Assembly: GCA_002473085.1 (NCBI GenBank)
Contig: DKTP01000124.1
Location: 1 to 19,497 of the forward strand
Length of the DNA stretch: 19,497 bases
DNA from: Anaerolineales bacterium UBA7227
Lineage (GTDB): Bacteria; Chloroflexota; Anaerolineae; Anaerolineales; Villigracilaceae
Direction of reading: 5' to 3'
Below the pieces are notes generated by a model that did not search any database, had not been told where the DNA came from, and saw nothing but the letters and a program-made list of their open reading frames with translations. The position numbers and the translations under genes were made by a program. Of this stretch, positions 1 through 5,988 are shown one piece after another (the stretch's first letter is position 1; each line of letters opens with the position of its first letter).

Positions 1-377
1 TCCAACCACTTCGGCATTTCCTCGCCTTCGGCTTTCGGCGCGGGTGGTTGTTGTGGTCGCGGCTCTTGTGGCGGACGCGGTCTCTGTTGCGGACGCGGCT
101 GGTCTTTGGGTTTTTGCGTGGCTTCGGGGTAGGTTTCGCCGAGACGTTTCCACAAGCCCTTGAGCGAGTCGGCGCGGCCTTGGGGAGTCAGCGCTTCGTA
201 GCCTTTCAGTCGCTGGGTCACAGCCTGGACGACGGCCTCGTCCACGCTCTCTGCGCGGGCTTCACTTTCCCAAAAGTCGAGGATTTTGACGAGTCCGCCG
301 ATGATGGCGGTGTTGTTGTAGCCGTTCTCGTGTTCGAGACGGAAGAATTTGCGGAGTTTTTCGAGGGAGGGGAGCAT
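1..377 (-). CDS. recG: Probable ATP-dependent DNA helicase RecG, N-terminal part (cut by window edge)
   Basis: The minus strand is open from an ATG at 377 to the window edge, giving about 125 residues. It begins MLPSLEKLRKFFRLEHENGY, then a helical segment with a GGLVKILDFWE stretch to about residue 85. From there a proline/glutamine/arginine-rich linker runs to the edge. Helical cap plus proline-rich linker is, from memory, how Anaerolineae RecG proteins begin before the wedge and helicase domains. RecG remodels stalled replication forks and recombination intermediates in the cytoplasm. The helicase motifs lie outside the window, so the name rests on the N-terminus only. No clear Shine-Dalgarno precedes the ATG; an A/T-rich stretch (TGATAAAAT, minus strand) just upstream might be a -10 element of a nearly leaderless transcript. 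The gene could instead be an unrelated protein with a similar cap. Confidence 0.55.
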   Translation of the reverse strand, partial: MLPSLEKLRKFFRLEHENGYNNTAIIGGLVKILDFWESEARAESVDEAVVQAVTQRLKGYEALTPQGRADSLKGLWKRLGETYPEATQKPKDQPRPQQRPRPPQEPRPQQPPAPKAEGEEMPKWL

Positions 378-636
378 GGGGGTATTTTATCATGGGGGGA
401 ATGCGGTACACGGATTACGCGGATTGGACGGATTTCACGGATAATTCTTTTTAAACACGAAGGGGCACAAAGACAACGAAGGTGGGTTGAGTGAGGGGTG
501 TGGTTCTTCGCTTTCGATCATCACGAGCGATGGTCGAGGGGAAGGCGGCACGTTGCGCCACGCAACAAACCTTTGAGTGACTTCGTGGACTTTGTGTTTA
601 AGGTTTCCTCCATGCTATCTATCGTTGATACCTGTT
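378..636. other. Intergenic region of degenerate dispersed repeats
   Basis: No gene is supported here. The stretch holds a 9-bp-period CGGATT repeat (409-441) and two related, oppositely oriented copies of a purine-rich element: TTAAACACGAAGGGGCACAA from 450 on the plus strand, and its relative at about 582-606 on the minus strand (TTAAACACAAAGTCCACGAA). It also has a short inverted repeat, GTTGCG (552-557) with CGCAAC (561-566). Short forward reading frames here lie antisense to the recG start or within repeats and have no ribosome binding site. It separates two minus-strand genes. Confidence 0.6.
409..441. repeat. CGGATT 9-bp-period repeat, copy 1
   Basis: Three consecutive 9-mers, CGGATTACG, CGGATTGGA and CGGATTTCA, are followed by CGGAT. 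A related copy lies in opposite orientation at 1404-1430. The two copies flank the A/T-rich gene at 637-1218. The element is intergenic, not coding and too short to be a mobile element by itself; dispersed family membership is inferred from the two copies. Confidence 0.6.
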
Positions 637-1218
637 TCAACTCCCAATGACACTGCGAAATTCCTCCGCTAGCTTTGAAATTAGTGGATCAACTCCAAGG
701 AGAATTTCGGAAATTTTGGCCAAATCTTCTTTTCGTTCCTCTTCGGAATGATAGATTGGCGTTGATAATTCACTGGGATACCTAGGATCTAAAGTAAGAA
801 TACCTATTGCACGGACCTGCAAAGATTTCGCCCGTAATTGCGTGATGTCATCAACAAGGTGCTTAGGCAAATATATTTCGTTGTCCCCAAAATAGTCAAT
901 AAATTGATTTGTCGCAAGGTAAAAATCAGAGATTTTTTTCTTGCATTCGGATTGTTCGAATTCTTTTGAAGATAAAACATTTTTTAGCGAAATTAATTTT
1001 TTGCGCACCTCTACAAGTCTCTTATAAAGATTTGCAATAACATCAGAACGGACTTCATGTAATTTTGAAAATTTTGTATCCTGTTCATGGGCAAGTGTCC
1101 TCAACTCTGATCTGAATTGCTCCAGCCGTTTTTCGGATCTTTCGTCGATGACTCTTTGAAAGACATAAAGAAGTATACCTGTCACTATCAGGTTTACAAA
1201 AACTTGTAGCCAATCCAT
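637..1218 (-). CDS. Membrane-anchored coiled-coil protein of unknown function
   Basis: This 193-residue protein is not recognised. An N-terminal hydrophobic helix (about residues 5-22, FVNLIVTGILLYVF core) precedes a highly charged, heptad-like helical region (about 25-100). A helical C-terminal part contains GDNEIYLPKHLVDDITQLRA. That organisation suggests a single-pass inner-membrane protein with a long cytoplasmic coiled coil. The start is firm: AGGAGG lies four bases before the ATG on the minus strand. Base composition is very different from the neighbours; for example only 17 of 60 bases are G or C in 961-1020, and codons are A/T-ending. Repeat copies lie on both sides (409-441 and 1404-1430). 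These signs suggest recent acquisition. No partner gene shares its direction, and no function is assigned. Confidence 0.8.
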   Translation of the reverse strand: MDWLQVFVNLIVTGILLYVFQRVIDERSEKRLEQFRSELRTLAHEQDTKFSKLHEVRSDVIANLYKRLVEVRKKLISLKNVLSSKEFEQSECKKKISDFYLATNQFIDYFGDNEIYLPKHLVDDITQLRAKSLQVRAIGILTLDPRYPSELSTPIYHSEEERKEDLAKISEILLGVDPLISKLAEEFRSVIGS

Positions 1219-1300
1219 TTTGCCTCCTCTAAATTTCGTCCGAGTCTTGACTGTAACTGATGAAAACAGCAGGAGCGGTCATGGTGTCCCTCGTTGGACT

Positions 1301-1322
1301 CCCTTCCCCGTTGGGGGAAGGG
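1301..1322. repeat. G/C-rich intergenic hairpin (dispersed palindromic element)
   Basis: Perfect 9-bp arms CCCTTCCCC (1301-1309) and GGGGAAGGG (1314-1322) enclose a GTTG loop and are followed by TTGGGGATGGGGT. The C-tract/G-tract style resembles the palindrome inserted in cbiQ at 13536-13586, so both may belong to one dispersed family. No T-run follows, so it is not a canonical terminator. The remainder of 1219-1440 holds only this and the CGGATT repeat copy. Confidence 0.5.
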
Positions 1323-1403
1323 TTGGGGATGGGGTCTTGCTTTCAGTATACAGAAACTTCCCCTTCAAAGCAAGCGATTTCGATATGGTGAGTCAGTGCC
1401 GCC

Positions 1404-1430
1404 AATCTGTGAAATCCGTGTAATCCGTGG
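1404..1430. repeat. CGGATT repeat, copy 2 (inverted relative to copy 1)
   Basis: The plus strand contains GTGAAATCCGTGTAATCCGT; its complement, ACGGATTACACGGATTTCAC, matches the repeat at 409-441 apart from one 9-bp unit and small changes. It ends about ten bases before the -35 box of the T-box promoter. Confidence 0.6.
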
Positions 1431-1440
1431 CAAAAAAGGA

Positions 1441-1468
1441 TTGACATCCTCCCCATCCCGCGTATAAT
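1441..1468 (+). promoter_or_regulatory. Consensus sigma-70 promoter of the tryptophan T-box/trpB2 transcript
   Basis: A perfect -35 box TTGACA (1441-1446) and a perfect -10 box TATAAT (1463-1468) are separated by 16 bp, which predicts a transcription start near 1475. Consensus strength fits a transcript controlled mainly by attenuation downstream rather than by initiation. Confidence 0.88.
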
Positions 1469-1647
1469 TCCGCCCAACAAAAACATTGACGAGGACGAGT
1501 ACGCGTTGGACGACGGTTCCAGAGAGCAGGCGGTTGGTGAAAGCCCTGCCCGAGACGACAACGCCGAATGGACCTCCGAGTTGCAGGGCGAACTCTTCGG
1601 AAAGTATCCCGCGCCGGGCTGCCCCCGTTACAGGGCTAGGGCATAAT

Positions 1648-1693
1648 CAGTGTTCAGTTTTCAGTCACCAGTAATCAGCGACAATGAACAGTG
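1648..1693. repeat. Imperfect inverted repeat in the T-box linker
   Basis: CAGTGTTCA (1648-1656) faces TGAACAGTG (1685-1693) with one mismatch. Between them lie further CAGT/AATCAG words. This A/T-richer, repetitive stretch sits between stem I/II and stem III of the riboswitch and looks unlike the structured RNA on either side, suggesting a small dispersed element tolerated in the variable linker. Confidence 0.45.
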
Positions 1694-1795
1694 ACGTGCT
1701 TGAAAAGAGTGAGGCTGGCATCCCGTTGCATCACAACGGGAATTTTCGTTAAATAGCCAATGTCCAGCCTAACCTGGGTGGCACCACGGATTCCA

Positions 1796-1826
1796 CGTCC
1801 GTCCCATGATTGGGATGGACGTTTTT
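1796..1826 (+). terminator. Intrinsic terminator of the T-box
   Basis: Arms CGTCCGTCCC (1796-1805) and GGGATGGACG (1812-1821), with one G-U pair, enclose ATGATT and are followed by TTTTTGTTT. The 5' arm also forms the 3' side of the antiterminator (1798-1806), so the two structures exclude each other, as attenuation requires. Confidence 0.93.
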
Positions 1827-1895
1827 GTTTAACCAGTCCACGAAGGTGGACTTCGTACTTGTCGAGGCGATTTCAATCGCCCAAAAGGAGAAACC

Positions 1896-2042
1896 ATGAA
1901 CGCGCAAACTGAACCCACCGCCAATATCCAGGCCGTCGAGACCGCCGCGCTGGAGGACAAGTCCCTGCCCGCCAGCGAGACCCTCAGAGAGCGGCAGGCC
2001 GACGACGCGGAAACGCTGTCCGCGCCGGTATTCATCCCGTAG
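1896..2042 (+). CDS. Small 48-residue protein between T-box and trpB2, function unknown
   Basis: ATG at 1896 follows AAAAGGAG with suitable spacing and opens 48 codons to TAG. The peptide is acidic, rich in Ala, Thr and Glu, begins MNAQTEPTANIQAVETAALE and ends SAPVFIP. It contains no Trp, Cys or membrane segment, so it is not a classical Trp-codon leader peptide. It lies downstream of the attenuator and would be made only when the T-box reads through. The good ribosome binding site, position and G/C-ending codons support it as a real gene. No family is recognised. It could be a TrpB2-associated peptide or a remnant. Confidence 0.55.
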   Translation: MNAQTEPTANIQAVETAALEDKSLPASETLRERQADDAETLSAPVFIP

Positions 2043-2053
2043 GAGGCCTTGCG

Positions 2054-2083
2054 ATGCACCCCGTCACCTTCCACCCGCCTTGA
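2054..2083 (+). CDS. Possible 9-residue micro-ORF (MHPVTFHPP)
   Basis: AGGAGG (2041-2046) overlaps the stop codon of the preceding small ORF and lies seven bases before an ATG that opens only nine codons, encoding MHPVTFHPP. The Shine-Dalgarno is among the best in the window. It could be a translated regulatory peptide, a translational coupling device, or the broken start of a decayed gene. Only sequence context supports it. Confidence 0.35.
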   Translation: MHPVTFHPP

Positions 2084-2211
2084 AGAACGTGGATAAAAGC
2101 AGAAAGATGATTCTCTTTCATCTACAACTCTTGCGCAATATCGCGAAGCTTCCCCGCGGGCGCAGTATCCACTGCTCTCTGCTCTCTATTCTCTAAAACA
2201 AGGAGTTTTCC

Positions 2212-3585
2212 ATGTCCGACCAGACCCGCTTTATCCTGAACGAATCCGACCTGCCGAAGTTTTGGTACAACATCGCCGCCGACAGCCCCCTCGCGCCGAC
2301 GCCCGTCCTCCATCCGGGGACGCTCGAGCCGGTCACCCCGGACTTTCTGTCGGTACTCTTCCCGATGGACCTGATCCTGCAAGAGATTTCGACCGAGCGC
2401 TACATCCAAATCCCCGACGAAGTGCGCGAGATCTACAAACTCTATCGTCCCACCCCGCTCATCCGCGCCCGCCGCCTGGAGAAAGCCCTCGGCACGCCCG
2501 CGCACATCTACTATAAATACGAGGGCGCCTCGCCGTCGGGCAGCCACAAGTCCAACACGGCCACCGCGCAGGCCTTCTATAACAAAATCGCGGGGACGAA
2601 AGCCCTCACCACCGAGACCGGCGCCGGTCAGTGGGGCTCCGCCCTTGCGATGGCCTGCCAGATGTTTGGACTCGACCTCGAAGTCTACATGGTCAAGGTC
2701 TCGTACCAGCAAAAACCCTACCGCCGCATCTTGATGGAGACCTTCGGCGCGCAGGTCTTCGCCAGCCCGACCGATCGGACGAACTACGGACGTTCGGTCC
2801 TGGACTCCGACCCGGGCAGCCCCGGCTCGCTCGGCATCGCCATCTCGGAAGCGGTGGAGGTGGCGGCCGCGTCGAACGGCGCGAAGAAGTACAGTCTCGG
2901 CTCGGTGCTGAACCACGTGCTGACTCACCAGTCCGTCATCGGCGAGGAATCCCTCAAGCAGATGGACATGGCCGGCGAATATCCCGACGTGGTCATCGGC
3001 TGCGTCGGCGGCGGATCGAACTTCGCGGGCATCGCCTATCCCTTCCTGCGCGAGAACTTGAAAAACGGACAGCGCGCCCGCCTGCTGGCGGTCGAACCGA
3101 CCGCGACGCCCTCGCTGACGAAGGGCGCATACACCTTCGATTACGGCGACACGGCCAAGATGGCGCCCGTCGTCAAGATGCACACGCTCGGACATTCCTT
3201 CGTCCCGCCGGGCATCCACGCGGGCGGACTGCGCTATCACGGCATGGCGCCCTCGCTGTCCGCGTTTTGCGACGCGGGGCTGGTGGACGCGGTCGCCGTC
3301 CCGCAGGTGGCGACGTTCGAAGCGGCGATCCAGTTTGCCCGTTCGGAGGGAATCGTCCCCGCGCCCGAGTCGGCGCACGCCATCCGCGTCGCAATTGACG
3401 AGGCGCTGGACGCGAAGGCCAAAGGCGAGACGCGCGTCATCCTGTTCAATTTGTCGGGACACGGCAACTTCGACCTCGCCGCGTACGAGAAGTATCTGCA
3501 AGGCGAACTCGAAGACTACGAGTACCCCGCCGAAGCGGCGGAGGAGGCGTTGGCGCGTCTGCCGCGGGTGACGATCCCCGCGTAA
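2212..3585 (+). CDS. trpB2: Tryptophan synthase beta-like PLP-dependent enzyme, TrpB2 type
   Basis: The 457-residue protein is a fold-type II PLP enzyme that condenses indole and L-serine to tryptophan in the cytoplasm. The Schiff-base lysine is K113 in GSHKSNTA. ETGAGQWG (135-142) is the active-site Glu loop, GCVGGGSN (263-270) binds PLP phosphate, and SGHG (415-418) is the C-terminal cofactor motif. Length and the long N-terminal extension (about 80 residues before PLIRARRL) match TrpB2 rather than the roughly 400-residue TrpB1. TrpB2 enzymes usually lack the surface that contacts TrpA, and no trpA is adjacent, so salvage of free indole or an alternative TrpB role is likely. The start has AAGGAG seven bases upstream. 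Expression is expected to depend on the Trp T-box at 1475-1826. Confidence 0.93.
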   Translation: MSDQTRFILNESDLPKFWYNIAADSPLAPTPVLHPGTLEPVTPDFLSVLFPMDLILQEISTERYIQIPDEVREIYKLYRPTPLIRARRLEKALGTPAHIYYKYEGASPSGSHKSNTATAQAFYNKIAGTKALTTETGAGQWGSALAMACQMFGLDLEVYMVKVSYQQKPYRRILMETFGAQVFASPTDRTNYGRSVLDSDPGSPGSLGIAISEAVEVAAASNGAKKYSLGSVLNHVLTHQSVIGEESLKQMDMAGEYPDVVIGCVGGGSNFAGIAYPFLRENLKNGQRARLLAVEPTATPSLTKGAYTFDYGDTAKMAPVVKMHTLGHSFVPPGIHAGGLRYHGMAPSLSAFCDAGLVDAVAVPQVATFEAAIQFARSEGIVPAPESAHAIRVAIDEALDAKAKGETRVILFNLSGHGNFDLAAYEKYLQGELEDYEYPAEAAEEALARLPRVTIPA

Positions 3586-3625
3586 ACGATCCGCCTGGCT
3601 TCGCGCGGCGGGCGGCGGTCTCTTA

Positions 3626-3678
3626 CATATCGTATAAGTCTCATTATCGGTTTTCTTACAATCGGGCGATAAGATATG
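3626..3678. promoter_or_regulatory. Nested inverted repeat upstream of hsp20 (possible operator)
   Basis: CATATC (3626-3631) pairs with GATATG (3673-3678), and TTATCG (3644-3649) pairs with CGATAA (3667-3672). The right half is contiguous while the left half is split by 12 bases. The stretch is A/T-rich in a G/C-rich context and lies 40-90 bases before the chaperone start. It does not match the CIRCE consensus and no clean -35/-10 pair is visible. It may be an operator, an mRNA structure, or chance. Confidence 0.3.
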
Positions 3679-3717
3679 CCCAACGAACCAACCTGATCGG
3701 TAAATGGAGATTAAATT

Positions 3718-4113
3718 ATGACTTTCTACGTCCAACCTTTCCCGCACCGCCATTCCATGCCGCGCCGCTGGATGCGCATGGCCGACGGATCCATCGAACG
3801 CCGCCTGGCCGCCAACGTCCGTGACGAGGAGGACGCCTTTGTGTTGACCGCCCTTGTGCCGGGCCTCAAAGCCGACGACCTGACCATCAATATCCTCGAA
3901 GAGGTCGTCTCTGTGGAGGGCGAGTTCCCGCAGGACGAGAACGAATACCTGCTGCGCGAACTGCCCAGCGGAAAGTTCAGCCGCTCGCTGCGCCTGCCCG
4001 CCCCCGTCAACGCGGACAAGGCCGAGGCGAAGATCGCCGACGGCGTGCTGACGCTCCGCCTGCCCAAGGCCGAGTCGGCCCGCCCGAAGAAGATCAAGAT
4101 CGCCGCCAAGTAA
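3718..4113 (+). CDS. Small heat-shock protein, Hsp20/alpha-crystallin family
   Basis: The 131-residue protein is an ATP-independent holdase that binds unfolding proteins in the cytoplasm as an oligomer. A short N-terminal arm (about 1-35, aromatic and His/Arg-rich) precedes the alpha-crystallin domain (about 36-122). The domain has the usual VPGLKADDLTINILEEVVSV strands, and its hallmark GVLTLRLPK is near residue 112. A C-terminal IKI tripeptide fits the I-x-I anchor that docks into a neighbouring subunit. ATGGAGATTAA gives a Shine-Dalgarno about nine bases before the ATG. It stands alone between an A/T-rich nested inverted repeat and a strong terminator, so it is probably its own stress-responsive transcription unit. 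Confidence 0.93.
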   Translation: MTFYVQPFPHRHSMPRRWMRMADGSIERRLAANVRDEEDAFVLTALVPGLKADDLTINILEEVVSVEGEFPQDENEYLLRELPSGKFSRSLRLPAPVNADKAEAKIADGVLTLRLPKAESARPKKIKIAAK

Positions 4114-4149
4114 GCCGGGCGCGGCCCATCCGCCGCCGAAACAACGTCC

Positions 4150-4186
4150 AGACTTCCGAAGCCGAAAACTTCGGAAGTCTTTTTTT
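4150..4186 (+). terminator. Rho-independent terminator after hsp20
   Basis: A perfect 12-bp stem, AGACTTCCGAAG (4150-4161) with CTTCGGAAGTCT (4169-4180), encloses CCGAAAA and runs into seven T residues (4180-4186). It isolates hsp20 from the transporter operon. Confidence 0.95.
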
Positions 4187-4190
4187 AACC

Positions 4191-4219
4191 GTGACATTCG
4201 CCTGAAAACGTGCAATAAT
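4191..4219 (+). promoter_or_regulatory. Extended -10 promoter of the peptide transporter operon
   Basis: GTGACA (4191-4196, five of six to TTGACA) and AATAAT (4214-4219, five of six to TATAAT) are 17 bp apart, and a TG precedes the -10 box by one base (TGCAATAAT). It starts just after the hsp20 terminator and lies 48 bases before the lipoprotein start. Confidence 0.65.
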
Positions 4220-4266
4220 TGCGCCGTTCAGCCAATCATTCACAGAATTGTGAAAAGGAGGAGAAG

Positions 4267-5982
4267 ATGTCCGCGTCAAAAATCTGGATAGGGGTCATCA
4301 TCTGCATCCTGACCTTCAGCCTGCCCGGATGCCAGGCTGGGAATCAACCCCCGGCCGGCGGCGGCGCGGCCGACCAGTCGGCCGTCGTCATCGTTGTGGC
4401 GGAGGAGCCGCCCTCGTTCAACCCGGTCATCACCGACGCGGGCTACGACTCCCTCGTGATGGAACTCGTCATGCTCGGGCTGACGGATATTGACGCCCAG
4501 GGCAACGTCTTCCCCGAACTGGCCGCGGAATTGCCCACCGAGGAAAACGGCGGCGTGACGATCGATCCCGAAGCCGGCACGATGGACGTCACATGGAAGA
4601 TGCGGCAGGACGTGAAGTGGAGCGACGGAACTCCCGTCACCGCGGACGACGCGCTCTTCACCCTCGCCGCCATCCAGGACCCCGACACAGGCACCTGGAT
4701 CCCCGGCGTTGACTACATTGACAGCGTGGACAAGGTGGACGATTACGCCTTCACCATCCATTACAACGGCATCTTCCCCGGCTACCTGACGCAACTCGGC
4801 GGCGAGCAGGTCGTCGTCTGGCCCGCGCATTACTGCGACGCCTCGCAGGGGTTCTCGGCCTGGGACTGCTCCCGAGAACCCCTGAGCAACGGCCCCTACA
4901 TCCTGAAAGATTGGATGGCCGGCGACCACCTGACCTTTGTCCGCAACGAGAACTATTACGTCAAAGGCAAGCCCGCGATCGACCGCGTCATCGTGCGCGT
5001 GGTCCCCGACCGCGAGGTCCGCAAGACGATGCTCCTCAAGGGCGACGCCGACCTCGACATGTGGACGACCGAGCCGGTCATCGAAGACCTGAAAGACGCG
5101 CCCAACGTCAAGGTCAGCATAAGCCCCGAAAACCGCTGGGTGATGCGCATCTTCTTTAACCTGGCCGCCAAAGGGACGACCGATCCCGCCGCCTCGCCTC
5201 ACCCGATCCTTTCGGACCTGCGCGTCCGCCGCGCCATCCGCATGGCGATTGACGTGGACGCCATCTCAAAAGAATTCTACTTCGGCTACGCCCAGCCGGT
5301 GTGGACGGAATTCTTCCGCCCGCCGTACGCCTGCAACAACATCCCGCGTCCGGTCTTCGACCCGGCCGCCGCGGCCGCCCTGCTCGAAGCGGCCGGCTGG
5401 ACGGATACGGACGGCGACGGCGTGCGCGAATGCCATGGATGTAAAACCGCCGAAGAAGGCTACAAGATGGAAATGGAGTTCATCACCTATTCCGAATTCG
5501 GCGAGGCGCTCGAACTCACCCAGCAGTTGATCGCGGAAATGCTCGGCAGGATCGGCGTCAAACTGAACCTGTCCGTCGTGGAGGGCAGCGTGCTGTGGGC
5601 GGCCACCGCAGACGGAGGCATCGAACAAAGCGGCAACTTCGACATGGACATCTGGGACGACGGCTACACCGGCCTGGATCCCGCCGAGTACCTGCAAAGC
5701 TACTATTCGGCCGGCGCGGCCGTCCCCGACATGGGCTACAATTACGGGCGCTGGGTGAACGCGGACTTCGAAGCGCTGCTCGACGAGACCTCCACCCTCG
5801 ACCAGCCGGCGCGGCAGGAGGTCTTCTGCAAGATGGCGACCCTGCTCGACGAAGAATTGCCGGAACTGCTCCTCTTCACCGTTGTCAACGCCGACGCGCA
5901 TTCCGCGCGGCTGCTCGGCGTACAGACCTCCGCCAACGACCTCGTCACCTGGAACGCGGCAGACTGGACGCTAATCAAGTAA
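4267..5982 (+). CDS. Peptide-type ABC transporter substrate-binding lipoprotein (SBP family 5)
   Basis: This 571-residue extracytoplasmic solute receptor captures oligopeptides or similar ligands and delivers them to the permeases encoded next. The N-terminus has a signal peptide with lipobox LPGC (Cys22), predicting lipid anchoring, then a Gly/Ala-rich tether to about residue 38. Family-5 hallmarks follow: EEPPSFNPVITDAGYDS, TWKMRQDVKWSDGTPVTADD, the PLSNGPYILKDW stretch, and RAIRMAIDVDAISKEF near 325-340. DTDGDGVRECHG near 380 is a calcium-loop-like insertion. The ATG at 4267 is chosen over an upstream in-frame start because AAAAGGAGGAG lies just before it and the lipobox spacing then fits. 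Ligand specificity cannot be read from sequence; dipeptide, oligopeptide, sugar or nickel-chelate ligands are all possible. Confidence 0.92.
   Translation: MSASKIWIGVIICILTFSLPGCQAGNQPPAGGGAADQSAVVIVVAEEPPSFNPVITDAGYDSLVMELVMLGLTDIDAQGNVFPELAAELPTEENGGVTIDPEAGTMDVTWKMRQDVKWSDGTPVTADDALFTLAAIQDPDTGTWIPGVDYIDSVDKVDDYAFTIHYNGIFPGYLTQLGGEQVVVWPAHYCDASQGFSAWDCSREPLSNGPYILKDWMAGDHLTFVRNENYYVKGKPAIDRVIVRVVPDREVRKTMLLKGDADLDMWTTEPVIEDLKDAPNVKVSISPENRWVMRIFFNLAAKGTTDPAASPHPILSDLRVRRAIRMAIDVDAISKEFYFGYAQPVWTEFFRPPYACNNIPRPVFDPAAAAALLEAAGWTDTDGDGVRECHGCKTAEEGYKMEMEFITYSEFGEALELTQQLIAEMLGRIGVKLNLSVVEGSVLWAATADGGIEQSGNFDMDIWDDGYTGLDPAEYLQSYYSAGAAVPDMGYNYGRWVNADFEALLDETSTLDQPARQEVFCKMATLLDEELPELLLFTVVNADAHSARLLGVQTSANDLVTWNAADWTLIK
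4846..4884. repeat. 13-bp perfect inverted repeat inside the SBP gene
   Basis: CAGGGGTTCTCGG (4846-4858) and CCGAGAACCCCTG (4872-4884) are perfect complements around a 13-base loop. The encoded segment (QGFSAWDCSREPLS) looks normal for the family, so the symmetry may be RNA-level structure or coincidence with codon choice. Confidence 0.7.
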
Positions 5983-5988
5983 TCTTCC

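Larger units (their letters stand above)
1475..1826 (+). promoter_or_regulatory. T-box riboswitch, tryptophan-specific
   Basis: Stem I can be folded by eye. The base is GAGG (1491-1494) with CCUC (1573-1576). The S-turn pair is AGUA (1498-1501) with GAA (1566-1568). The specifier codon UGG (Trp) follows at 1569-1571. The upper helix is GCGUUG (1503-1508) with CAACGC (1559-1564), then the AGAGAGC bulge region (1521-1527) and a distal stem GCAGG/CCUGC with a GGUGA-type loop. A stem III candidate pairs AGGCUGG (1712-1718) with CCAGCCU (1764-1770). The antiterminator is UGGG (1775-1778) and ACGGA (1786-1790) pairing with UCCGUCCCA (1798-1806), leaving the canonical 7-nt bulge UGGCACC. UGGC would pair with the end of an uncharged tRNA whose discriminator is G, as in bacterial tRNA-Trp. 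Uncharged tRNA-Trp should therefore allow transcription into trpB2. Confidence 0.95.

Noticed and set aside
48..494. Plus-strand open frame opposite recG
   Set aside because: No ribosome binding site; composition is the mirror of the minus-strand gene, and it runs into the CGGATT repeat.
1220..1674. Short plus-strand frames across the T-box promoter and stem I
   Set aside because: They overlap the promoter and highly structured RNA, lack Shine-Dalgarno sites and show no protein-like composition.
3588..3625. G/C-rich stretch after trpB2 as a terminator
   Set aside because: Only weak, interrupted pairing and no T-run follow it.
2122..4215. A 697-codon open frame on the minus strand opposite trpB2 and hsp20
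   Set aside because: It covers two clear genes, has Arg/Gly/Asp-rich low-information composition and no family motif; it is a by-product of high-GC codon usage. The same holds for long minus-strand frames at 4276-5202, 5971-7260, 8857-9816 and 14682-16010.
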